Source of the DNA: Phallusia mammillata
Taxonomy: Eukaryota > Chordata > Ascidiacea > Phlebobranchia > Ascidiidae
Assembly (NCBI GenBank): GCA_003260075.1
Contig: QLIY01000434.1
Span: 65,194 to 129,193, forward strand
Length of the DNA: 64,000 nucleotides
Direction of reading: 5' to 3'
A program made the position numbers and the translations under genes. Within the stretch, counting starts at the first letter, position 1. Each line of letters begins with the position of its first letter. This document shows positions 1-11,900 of this stretch, one piece after another. The notes below the pieces were generated by a model. That model had not been told where the DNA came from and did not search any database. It worked only from the letters and a program-made list of their open reading frames with translations.

Positions 1-2
1 AA

Positions 3-155
3 CATGTTGTGCAGAAAAGACATTATTTTACTGATTTGTTTGCAGCTTTTGATGAAAGTTGTAAAGCGGGAAATTTCGACCCAGACAAATTTGTAAACAC
101 GGCACTCGAAACGCCTAATACTCAAAATTTAAGACGCTTATTACTAAATGCATGA
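3..155 (+). CDS. C-terminal end of an ORF entering from the left edge
   Basis: An open frame runs from the window edge to a TGA at 153-155 and encodes about 50 residues ending in ...NLRRLLLNA. An acceptor-like tttgtttgcag (35-45) lies inside it, so the coding part may start at 46. It is probably the last exon of an upstream gene; the next gene starts only 89 nt after the stop. The pattern C-x2-GNF...PN...LL loosely recalls the helical TRFH dimerisation domain of vertebrate TRF1/TRF2, so it could instead belong to the neighbouring Myb gene if the stop were skipped by splicing. I see no GT donor before the stop that allows this. Product not identified. Confidence 0.4.
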   Translation, partial: HVVQKRHYFTDLFAAFDESCKAGNFDPDKFVNTALETPNTQNLRRLLLNA

Positions 156-181
156 AGTTATAGTCTGCTCCTTGTAGAAAT

Positions 182-231
182 TTTGCAATCACAGAAAGTA
201 TTTTTCATTGATGATTGTCAAAAAAAATAAA
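182..231 (+). promoter_or_regulatory. Possible intercistronic signals (acceptor and AATAAA)
   Basis: Between the stop at 155 and the ATG at 245 lie an acceptor-like ttttgcaatcacag (181-194) and an AATAAA (226-231). In animals with spliced-leader trans-splicing such compact spacing marks an operon. Here it is only a hint: no spliced leader or transcript is visible. Confidence 0.25.
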
Positions 232-244
232 ATCAAGTTTAGAA

Positions 245-3096
245 ATGTCTTCAAATGGAGATGAAGAAGTTGTTCATCTAGAACTAGTTCGGACTTGGGA
301 CAAAGAGTTTTTATTGCATGCCGAACTTGAAGACTTCGAAAGACCAATAGGTATAAAACTTATGGTAGTATTTATTATTTTACTTTTTCCCCCCCCCCTT
401 TATTGCATGCCGAACTTGAAGACTTCGAAAGACCAATAGGTATAAACCGATAGGTATATGTGTAACATAATCTGTTTCTAATTGCACATAATTTACGCTT
501 CTGACATCATTTTTGTCTTGAAGACTTTGAATTTGAACTACCTGAAGTCACAGATTTTAACACCTGTACAAAAGGATATCTTGTCTGTTTGAAGCTTCTT
601 GCACACAAACTAAACAAAGCAGGTGATTTTGTTTATTGTCATATTCAATAGGCGTTTAACTTAAATATGAACTATGTCAAAGAAAGCCAGCTTATAATGA
701 TAGCATGTTTACTTGCAGTTTTTAAGTCATTTAGTTGTTTGTCTTTTAGCTGTGGAGCAGAATGTTACGGAACTTCACCTATTGTCTCAAGACGCCAAAG
801 ATCTTTTGCTGATTTTGAAAGACATGGTTGCCAACACCAAAGCAAACTATTCATATTTTCATGTACATGGACTTTTTGATGTCTCTTTTTTTATAGTCCC
901 CCCCCCCTTTGAAAGACATGGTTGCCAACACCAAAGCAAACTATTCATATTTTCAGGTACATGGACTTTTTGATGTCTCTTTTTTTATGATAGCCCCCCC
1001 CCCATCGTGGGCCGCACATTTATATAGCACAAGGTGATTTTATTTTTTTGCTTGCCAAATATGCTTAACTACAAGTAAAATTCACATTTGATTCTAGTCG
1101 CATGTTTCCAGGTCGCATAAAAATAGCACCACCCCCCCCCCTTTTCGAGTGTATGTTATATTTTAGCAATCTCAAGACAACTTGGAAAAGATGTTAGACT
1201 TTTCTAGCTGGGACAAAGTGATGGTTTCTCTTGTCTCAAGCTTTTTCTCTGGTACAATGAAATTCATTGATGAACACAAAGACCATCTAGGAATACCCTT
1301 TTTGTATAAGGTGGACCACATGAAACAAATTAAATGCTTTACTAAAAAGCAAGTTGCCAGTGATGTAGAACAGGGGTGTGCAACCTTTGTTACTGTGGGG
1401 CCAAATACAAAAAAATTAGATCGTGGGCCGCACATTTATATAGCACAAGGTGATTTTATTTTTTTGCATGCCAAATATGCTTAACTACAAGTAAAATTTG
1501 CATTTGATTCTAGCCGCATGTTTCCAGGTCGCATAAAAATAGCACCGGACATGTTAATCTGCTCAAAAATATGTAATAATTGGCGTCTCTGCGGGCCGCA
1601 CAACCTTTATTCAAGGGCCGCATTTGGCCCGCAGGTTGCACACCCCTGATGTAGAATAACACATATTCATTTTAAATTTGTTAAACAGATGTTTCAACAC
1701 AAACAGTTGTCATCATCAGCAAAAATATATATATATATAATATGCAAGTGGAAACAACATGTTTATATACACAAAAAGGGAAAGAGAAAGGTTCTCAAAT
1801 GATGACAATTGTTTTTTGTCAAAATGCCTGTTTATTAGAATGAATACATTTTATTCTACATCGCTGGCAATTGGGATTTTTAGTAAAGCTACTATCATGT
1901 TTTGTGTACCTGAATTAAATGCTGTTTAGTACACAGATACTTTTTTATGCTTTTATACACCTTTATGCATTTTACAGTTGCATGATCAATTTTTAAAGAT
2001 CAGAGAGAAAAAACTTTCTGATAATGACTCAACCTTGTCAACAGGTCTGTACATATTGTTTGGTGTGACTTTGTTCAAACTGGGCAAAACTATTGCATTC
2101 AGCAATATCCATATTTTCTGCAAAAATTTCATAAAATGAACTCTTAAACTTAAGTTGAACTATTACTGAACATTGTAATTATTAACTAGGTGGCTATACC
2201 CAAGGGAAATCAAATTAGGATTTAATACCCCCCCCCCATTCAGCAATATCCATATTTTCTGCAAAAATTTCATAAAATGAACTCTAAAACTTAAGTTGAA
2301 CTATTACTGAACATTGTAATTATTAACTAGGCGGCTATACCCAAGGGAAATCAAATTAGATCTTAATACGAAATTTTGTTTCATAGAATGAACCTGCCAT
2401 ATGCAAGGGTTGAGGTACTCACAAATGTACCACAGTACTAATTTTGTTATTGTCTAAGCTGTTATTATTTTACTGACAGAAACAGATCTGCCAACAAGTG
2501 ATACCAACACAAGTGATGATTCCTCAAGTGAAGAGTTTCCCAGCTCCTCGTCAGATTCATCACCCTTGCCAAGTTGTACCAGCTCCTCGGCAGTTAATGA
2601 TCGACCAGCAAAAAGTTTTCAAAAAGAGCTGTTAGTATGTGCTGCTATTACTGATTCAGAAGTAGAATGTGAAGAGGACAATTTGGCAGAGGGTCATGGA
2701 ACTGCAAACAAAGAGGCTGATTTAACTGCAATGGATACTGAAGGTTTACCATCACCAATTAATAAAGACAAGAGGTACTAATAAACTTTATGTTCTGTTG
2801 TCTGTAGTATTGCAAGTTTATGCATCATTTTTAGGTGCTTACACATTATCATTATTTTACTGATATTTGCAAAAGTTTTGTCAAATATTTGTGTTATGAA
2901 ACAAATTTATTTCTGCCACAGTAATTGCAATTTGGTTTATATTTAAGAGACAAGGATGCAACATGCAAGAGTTTTTGCACAATGTGCAGTAGCCAATATG
3001 TGCAGATAAAATTTAGTTTTTAATAAAGATGTACCGAATATTCGGTTTGCCGAATTTATTCGGCCGCATCGGCCACTTTTGCAAAGATTCGGTTTC

Positions 3097-3149
<53 letters not shown>

Positions 3150-3580
3150 AACACATATTTAAAGCGTTAAACGTGTCTTTTCTGCTTAGTACCAATGAAA
3201 ATCGCGCCAATCGTTATATTTTTTAACACATTATCGTTTTTCCCACTGCAGACAACTATAATCAGTAATTCATTGTCGGGCTGGCAATCATGCTTGAGTC
3301 AATGTTAAACCCCACAGAACTAAAATAGGGACACCCCCCCCCCTGTAGTATTGCAAGTTTATGCATCATTTTTAGGTGCTTACACATTATCGTTATTTTA
3401 CTGATAATGGCAATAGTTTTGTCAAATAACCCCCCCCCCTCTAAGCTGTTATTATTTTACTGACAGAAACAGATCTGCCAACAAGTGCTACAAACACAAG
3501 TGATGATTCCTCAAGTGAAGAGTTTCCCAGCTCCTCATCAGATTCATCACCCTTGCCAAGTTGTACCAGCTCCTCAGCAG

Positions 3581-3648
<68 letters not shown>

Positions 3649-6600
3649 TACATCACTAGTTTTTAATGATATTTTTTATGATAGTACTTCACTACAACCC
3701 TCATAGCTGTCAGCATTTTTAGTGATATGTCGTTTTATTTGGGGGGATTGTGCTCTTTGCGTAGAAAAAAAAACAAAAAATAGAAAATGTGAGTACATTT
3801 ACGCTTGCACATTTCTACACACTTTGTGCAAATATTCACTACCAGCCATGTGGTTATATATGGTTTTGTTGAACATAGAAGTTTACTCTATGATTGTGTT
3901 TTTTTATATTTTTAACAAACTGGATTATGATGCCATTTAGTTTGCCTCCATCAAACGTTAGCGAAGAGGAAAAAGAACCAATGCTAACATCAACCCAAAA
4001 AATTGATGAAATAAATGATGACACACCAACCACTACTAAAAATGGTACTTTCCATATTTGTTTTAAGGGTGAATTTTAATGGACATTTGTAACATGTGTG
4101 CTTGTTTTTCACAGATTCCACTGCAGAAAAACAGCCCAGTCAGTAAGTCACACTTAGGTTGATAAGTTGAAATTTTAACAGAAATTATACTACAGTATCC
4201 ACCATATGAATCTAGTTCACCCCCCCCCCTTTGTTTTAAGGGTGAATTTTAATGGACATTTGTAACATGTGTGCTTGGTTTTCGCAGATTCCACTGCAGA
4301 AAAACAGCCCAGTCAGTAAGTCACATTTAGGTTGATAAGTTGAAATTTTAATAGAAATTATATTGCAGTATCCACCATATGAATCTAGTTCCTAACGGTC
4401 TAAATTATGTTTTATTCTATGGAACAATTTATAGAATTGTAGGGACAGTACTATAATTGTTGTTATTGTGAGCTTTTTCTTTCCAACTGAGCATTTTTGG
4501 TTATTGTGTTACTGCCATTGTAAAATGCCTGACATTTACAAATCATAGCATCCTGCAACTATTGAAGGCATTATATCGAATTAGCTGGACTTCGAGCATT
4601 TCTGGCTAATCCTAGATTAATGCTTGGTGACCGGCTGATTCGGTAAAACACCCCAATGGTCCTGCCGTACTATGATTTATATGTGAGTATGCCATAATCG
4701 CTAGTTTCGATCAGCACTTCATGGCCGATCCCAGTTATAAATTTATGTTCATCTTAACTCACATTTACAACAACTTTTTTTTAAAGAAATCCTTGTCAAA
4801 CAAGATCAAGGGTCCAACGTTCACCAATTCATCGCAAAAAACAACGACGGGTAAGAAAATGTTGTTTTATGCACATAAAATTACATTAACGTCTTTATTG
4901 TGAATCATTAGCAGCGTAAGTGTGATGTCATAACAGGCTACAATCAGCCTCTGTAACAGGGTGGTGACCGACAGATCTGTCTTCACTTGTCAAATATACA
5001 AAATACACTGATGCTGATCGTCTGCCACTCTTTTTGAGTATATTTTGTATATTTGACAAGTGAAGACAGATCTGTCGGTCACCACCCTGTTACAGAGGCT
5101 GATTCTTGTAGTCTGTTATGAAATCACACTTACTTCTGACATGGCATAGTTTTTTGGGTTTTTTTCGCCATTGTCTGGTTTTCGCAGCTGTTAGTTGTTT
5201 TAGTATTTTAACTTTTATCATTTCTTTTCATTTTTAAACAGAAACTGACAATGCCGTAATAGGCGAAATTAATATTTCTGTTGCAAATAAAACTTTACAC
5301 TGACACTGATCGTCTGCCACTCTTTTTGAGTATATTTTGTATCAACAGCAGCGTTTTTCACTTCTCACTGATGTCCACCTAATCCATGGTGTAAAGCGAT
5401 ATGGTGTAGGAAGTTGGGCAACGATTTTGAAAAATTACGAATTTCCTTCTTTTCGAACTGCAGTTCACCTGAAAGATAGGTAAATAATTTTTAAAATCAG
5501 TGGTTCCCAACTACCAAGGGTCTTTGGAATGGTTTTAGGAGGTCTGTGGATACACAAATAACTAATTTCAAACTTCTAATTCTAAGTGGGGGGCCACAGA
5601 CTTGATAGGTTTATTGGGCACATTACTACAAAAAGGTTGGGAATCACTGTGTAACATGATAAACTTCTGAAAACTATAAATAAGATGCCTAGGCTCTGGG
5701 TTTTATTGAACTCATTCTTGATGCACGTGACTTTGGACTGCAAAATTGCAATTGCTCATTTTTAAACCATCTAGCCTGAAAATCTTTTGTTGCAATATAT
5801 TATGTAAACCATAATTTTGAAATCTTTTTTTGCACAAAGAATATATTTAAACCTGACATCAGTTTACAAAACAACCTAAACTAACAAGTGCTTGGCTTAG
5901 CACATGGCAAATGTTACAACTCATTGATCATCATGGTGCTAATTTATTATGTAAGCCATGTGGTTGTTGTGCTGTAATAAGAAGCTTAATAATGACTAAA
6001 ATATTAATTACAGATGTCTCATTGACCTACACCAGGCATTGGGCCAGTGTTTGTGACAAATGACGTAGTGGATATTTTCTCTCATTTTAGGTGGCGCACT
6101 CTAATAACAACTGGTGCTGTTAAGGAAGATGATGGGCTCTTTATATTAGTGGAACCATTTAAATCAGCTCTGAAAGACTTTTCTCAAAAGAAAATTGCAC
6201 AATCAGGCAAGTTCTAGCTTTTGTTATGATGCAAATTAAAAAAAAGAGAATGCCAAATAATCTTTGATATTCATTCACAGTGTGAAAAGTTTGGTAAAGG
6301 GCAGTTGTTTGTATGTATTTAATGTGATTGTGTATTTATTGCAAGCAAAGTTTACAAAATAACATGCTTAATTAGCATGTTGGTCGTGTTTTACAAAAAT
6401 ATGAAGTGGTTACTGTAACAAGCATATGTTATATTTGATGTATGTGTAATTTATGTGCTTTTGTCTTCAGAAAAACATATTCCGCCCCCCCCCCAATTAA
6501 AAAAAAGAGAATGCCAAATAATCTTTGATATTCATTCACAGTATGAAAAGTTTGGTAAAGGGCAGTTGTTTGTATGTATTTGATGCGATTGTGTATTTAT

Positions 6601-7718
6601 TACAAGCAAAGTTTACAAAAAAACATGCTTAATTAGCATGTTGGTCACGTTTTACATAAATATGAAGTGGTTACTGTAATAAGCATTTGTTTTATTTGAT
6701 ATATGTGTAATTTATGTGCTTTTGTCTTCAGAAAAACATATTCCAAAGATACGTCTTTCACGGTTAGTGTGTTTATAAAAGGTCTCCTTTCACAAAAATA
6801 TAAATTCAAGTATACATATATGTTGACGTTTCTGTTTAAATAAACGTTTCAATTTGTATGTAGTATTTCCACCTTTGTGGTTGTACCACATAGTCCCAAT
6901 GCCCAGTGGTTATTTTGTTTCAAATAAGCAATACAATGATAGTTTTGAATGTTGGGGTTATTGAGTTTAAATTATTTAATTCTGCACTTAAAAAGGGGGA
7001 TTTATGCGTGTCATATGGTTGTGTTAAAAAAAGATAAAAGTCACCCTTCTAGTTCTTTTTTTATTATGCACAGAACAATTTTTCAGGTCATCAACACAAA
7101 ACAATGACAATAACGCCCCCCCCCCCGGTTAGTGTGTTTATAAAAGGTCTCCTTTCACAAAAATATAAATTCATGTATACATATACGTTGACGTTTCTTC
7201 ACCATCAGCAACTCCTGACGTTTTTGTTTAAATAAACATTTCAATTTGTATGTAGTATTTCTACCTTTGTGGTTGTACCACATAGTCCCAATGCCCAGTG
7301 GTTATTTTGTTTCAAATACAGTCAAACTTCGATATTATGCCACCTTGATATTATGCCACCCTCGATACTATACCACTTTTGATCGACACCAACTAAATTC
7401 AATAGAAAATATATTTACTATGCCACCCCTTACCCTTGATACTATGACACATGAGAGAACAGTATTACTGTATTAACGGCCTGGTTCCGGATTGAAAATT
7501 GGGCCTTCTGACAATTTTCGGTTTGAGCTCATGATAAAACAGAGAAAACATGAAAAACAAATCGTTGAGTAAATAAACGTGGTCATGTTAAGAGGTTTCA
7601 CGGCTTTGCAGCGAGTTTTGTAAACGCCATTCTGTGCTTGTGTCAAGACAAAACTAACAGATCTTGTTTGTTCTATGAACGATCTATCCGTTTTTTTGTA
7701 ATAAATTATACTGTATAC

Positions 7719-7769
<51 letters not shown>

Positions 7770-8852
7770 TTTCTCTCGGTCCCAAAGGGTGGCATAGTAT
7801 CGAAGTTTGACTGTAAGCAATACAATGATAGTTTTGAGTGTTGTGGTTATTGAGCTTAAATTATTTAATTCGTCACTTAAAAAGGGGGATTTATACATGT
7901 CATATGGTTGTGTTAAAAGAAAAAAGTCATCCTTTCTTTTGTATTATGCATAGAACAATTTTTCAGGTCATCAACACAAAACAACGACAATAACACCACA
8001 AAAGAAACATTGACAGCTTCTGCCTCAAAAGGTACACTTCAGCCTGTTAAGTTGCATTTTTTCTATTGCAATAAGGTTTTGTTACCCTATAATCATAAAG
8101 CTATATATTGCTGTGTATTTTGATAATGTGTGATGTCTTGTAGGGCTGTGGCTAATGTAATCCATATATGCAATGCCAGTTTTTAATTGCATATGGAGTG
8201 AAATCTAGATAGCATCAAATTTGGACATACATTAACTTATTGCATTTGACCCTGCAGCCAGAGCCCCCCCCCCTTGCAATAAGGTTTTGTTACCCTATAA
8301 TCATAAAGCTATATATTGCTGCGTAATTTGATAATGTGTGATGTCTTGTAGGGCTGTGGCTACTGTAATCCATTTATGTAATGCCAGTCATTGGTTGCAT
8401 ATGGAGTGAAATCTAGATAACATCAAACTTGGACATTAACTTATTGCATTTGACCCAGCAGCCAGATCCCTTTGCCAGTTTGTTGCATATAAGCCCCATT
8501 TAATAGACACTCACATGAATTGTTGTGTTTTTGCAGAATTGCCAGTACCCATACTTCCCCAGTAAGTATTTTATGTTGTAGTGTTTTTTGAGGAATGGTT
8601 AACATGCAAAACAATTATATACCAATTTATCTGGTGTTTTTTTTATCTTGATTAGGCATTATAATGTTTAAGTACTAATCTTTTGTTTTGTATGTTAGAG
8701 CTAATCCCAAAAAAGTTACTAGGCCTGAAGAAGATAAATCAACTCCACCAACAGCAGCTTCAGGCACTACAGGTGTGTCTACAATTTTTATCTGCTACTC
8801 TTAAGCAGTGGTGGGATTCAATTTTTTTGTCAGCTGGTTCTGTAACAAAAGT

Positions 8853-8920
<68 letters not shown>

Positions 8921-11900
8921 TTTTTATCTGCTACTCTTAAGCAGTGGTGGGATTCAATTTTTTTGTCATCCGGTTCTATAAGAAAACGAATTTTTTTCAG
9001 CCGGTTCTGTTACAAACAGTCCGTTGACAGTAACCAGTAATGCTAACCGGTTCGCTGATCTTATAAAATTTCGTGCGACGGTTGTATAGAACCTATGCGA
9101 ACTGGCTGAATCCCACCACTGCTCCTAAGATGTTTTTTTTTTCACTGCACAATCTGCTTCAGACAGTTTTTATTGCTTAACAACCGTAGCATTTAAATGT
9201 TGTAAGTGTTACCTTTAAAAATAGACAAAGTTTACAGCATATGTTTTTATAGAAACCGCCAACCCTGTTAACCCACTGCCAGATCCACAACCTTCCGAGG
9301 TAAGAATAATATACAAAAGTAGATGGGACTTTTGCTATATGGTTCAGTGTTTTTTTTAATGTGCTGCTACACACTGCTGCAGTGGTCCCAAACTTTTAAA
9401 GCAACCAAAATATTTCCAAAATTTGATTTTTTTTTCAAAATTTTCTGCGACCTCATTATGCCTCATTAGTAGGCCATTTTGGATGCATTATTTTTGAAAA
9501 ATTTCAGAAAATTAGAATGCAAATTTCAAAAGGACAGATTCGTTCTTTGTATCAAACATTTTCGATTGAATCTAAAGCGAGTTTGATGCATCATTATTAA
9601 CCCCCCCCCCCCAATAAATGTGCTGCTGCACACTAGCGGAGTGGTTTCCAAACTTTTTAAAAGAAACCAAAAATATTCCCAAAAATTTATTACAAAATTT
9701 TCTGCGACCATATGCCTCATTAGTAGGCCATTTTGGCTGCATTATTTTTGAAAAATTTCAGAAAATTACTGTGCTAATTTCAAACGAACAGATTCGTTCT
9801 TTCTACCAAACAATTTCGATTGAATCTAAAAGCGAGCTTGATGCATCATTATTAAGCAGAGATATTATCATGTCACAAACGAAAGCATCCTTAAAGCGTC
9901 AAAACTAGTGGAAACGAAATTATTATTACGCAGCACTTTAAATCCGTGGTAATGAAGAAAGGCAACGAAGCAAAGTTAAAAAATAAAAAAATGCTGTTGC
10001 TAAAAAATCATACTAGAAAAAGATCTTATTTACCAAATGCAGTTTTAACCATCACGTTAAACCAGTGGTTCTTAACCTTTTTATAACGGCCGCCCCCCCC
10101 CCTTTTCAGTTCTCGGACTGCCGCCTGATTGTCGAAAAATACAACAACAACAACAAAAATCGTGGTAATTAAGAAAGGCAACGAGGCAAAGTTAAAAAAT
10201 AAAAAATGCTGTTGCTAAAAAATCATGCTAGAAAAAGATCTTATTTACCAAAAGCAGTTTTAACCATCCCGTTAAACATACTAATTCAAATTTCATCATT
10301 AAACAGTGTTTGTTTTGTTTTAGCCCGCAAATTTTCCAGCGAACAAATAAAATAGCCTAAGTAGTTTGTTAGTGTGGCACAGCTCAAATGTAATTGTAAA
10401 CCACTGATGTAGTGGTCATAAAACTTCACGAAACGATAAAACGGTTCTGCCCTTTAAGCCAACACAGGATAGCGAAACGCCGGCCGACACTTCGGCGACA
10501 GAAGCGACGCCGCCGACAAATAAACCCGGGCCCTCAAGTTCAAGCACCCAGCATCCCTCTCCCGGCCACTTTGGCGGCGACGTCGAACCGAACCTATCAA
10601 TTGAACACGTGGTGTCACTAGCGATCTGGGGAAGTGACGATGAACCAAATGTTAGTAATAAAACTGGGGAGTTTTCCGGTTCTTCGCCACAAAATGAAAG
10701 TTCACCTGCAAAGGCAAAAGGCGACAAAAAAGATGCTACAACAGCAGGTGGTATGTCAAATAAAAATATCTTTGTTTTTAAGTAGATGTTGATCGTTACC
10801 CCCCCCCCCCGAACACCGGTTAAGAACCACTGCGTTAAACATACTAATTCAAATTTCATCATTAACAGTGTTTGTTTTGTTTTAGCCCACAAAGTTTGCA
10901 GCGAACAAATAAGTAGTTTGTTAGTGTGGCACAGCTCAAATGTAATTGCAAACCACTGATGTAGTGGTCATAAAACTTCACGAAACGATAAAACGGTTCT
11001 GCCCTTTAAGCCAACACAGGATAGCGAAACGCCGGCCGACACTTCGGCGACAGAAGCGACGCCGCCGACAAATAAACCCGGGCCCTCAAGTTCAAGCACC
11101 CAGCATCCCTCTCCCGGCCACTTTGGCGGCGACGTCGAACCGAACCTGTCCATTGAACACGTGGTGTCGCTGGCGATCTGGGGAAGTGACGATGAACCAA
11201 ATGTTAGTAATAAAACTGGAGACTTTTCCGGTTCTTCGCCACAAAATGAGAGTTCACCTTCAAAAGCAAAAGGCGACAAAAAAGATGCTACAACAGCAGG
11301 TGGTACGTCAGATAAAAATATCTTTGTTTTTAAGTAGATGTTGATGGTTAAATCACTAGTTAAAAGCCTCTTTATACTCAACCCCAAAATATAGATTAAA
11401 AAAAATGTAAGACCCTTCTTAACGCAATAAAAGTTGACAGGAAAAGGAAAGTTAACATGTGGTTGGGCCAAAACAATTTGCTGGTGAAAACTTCAAATTT
11501 GCTGCAAATGCCAAGTGCTGGTGTTCTATTGTGGACGCGTGTAAAGCCATTGGTTGGTCAATGGGGAATTTGCGCATGTAGACTAGTTACCATCCCCCCC
11601 CCCTTGCTGCAAATACCAAGTGCTGGTGTTCTATTGTGGACGCGTGTAAAGCCATTGATCGGTCAATGGGGAATTTACGCATGTAGACTATAGTTGCCAT
11701 ATTTTTATTCCTTAAAAATGCCGTGCACTCGATTTGACCTTTGCAACAATGTAACAGATGTCCAGAAGAAGCCAGTAACAAGAAAAAAAAAAACGTTTGA
11801 TAATATTTCTTGCATTATTACTTAACTTAAAGTTTGGGGAAATGTTTCCTTTACCTCAATCGTTTTGGAATTTTTGCCAAGTGTATAGAAAGTATCAAGT

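Noticed and set aside
3013..3706. ORFs with long Pro or Gly tracts (also near 7473-7898, 8683-8940, 45340-45842, 50389-50814, 53535-53957)
   Set aside because: The tracts are translations of the poly-C and poly-G gap runs, so these are not proteins.
5242..5348. Upstream extension of the Myb 1 exon from an acceptor at 5241
   Set aside because: It has two in-frame TGA codons and needs a phase that exon 8 does not provide. Starting at 5349 keeps the whole gene in frame.
10416..11471. Minus-strand ORFs of 158 and 167 aa
   Set aside because: They lie antisense to both copies of exon 16, which has a better-supported + strand frame with splice sites that close the gene; they look like shadows of its codon structure.
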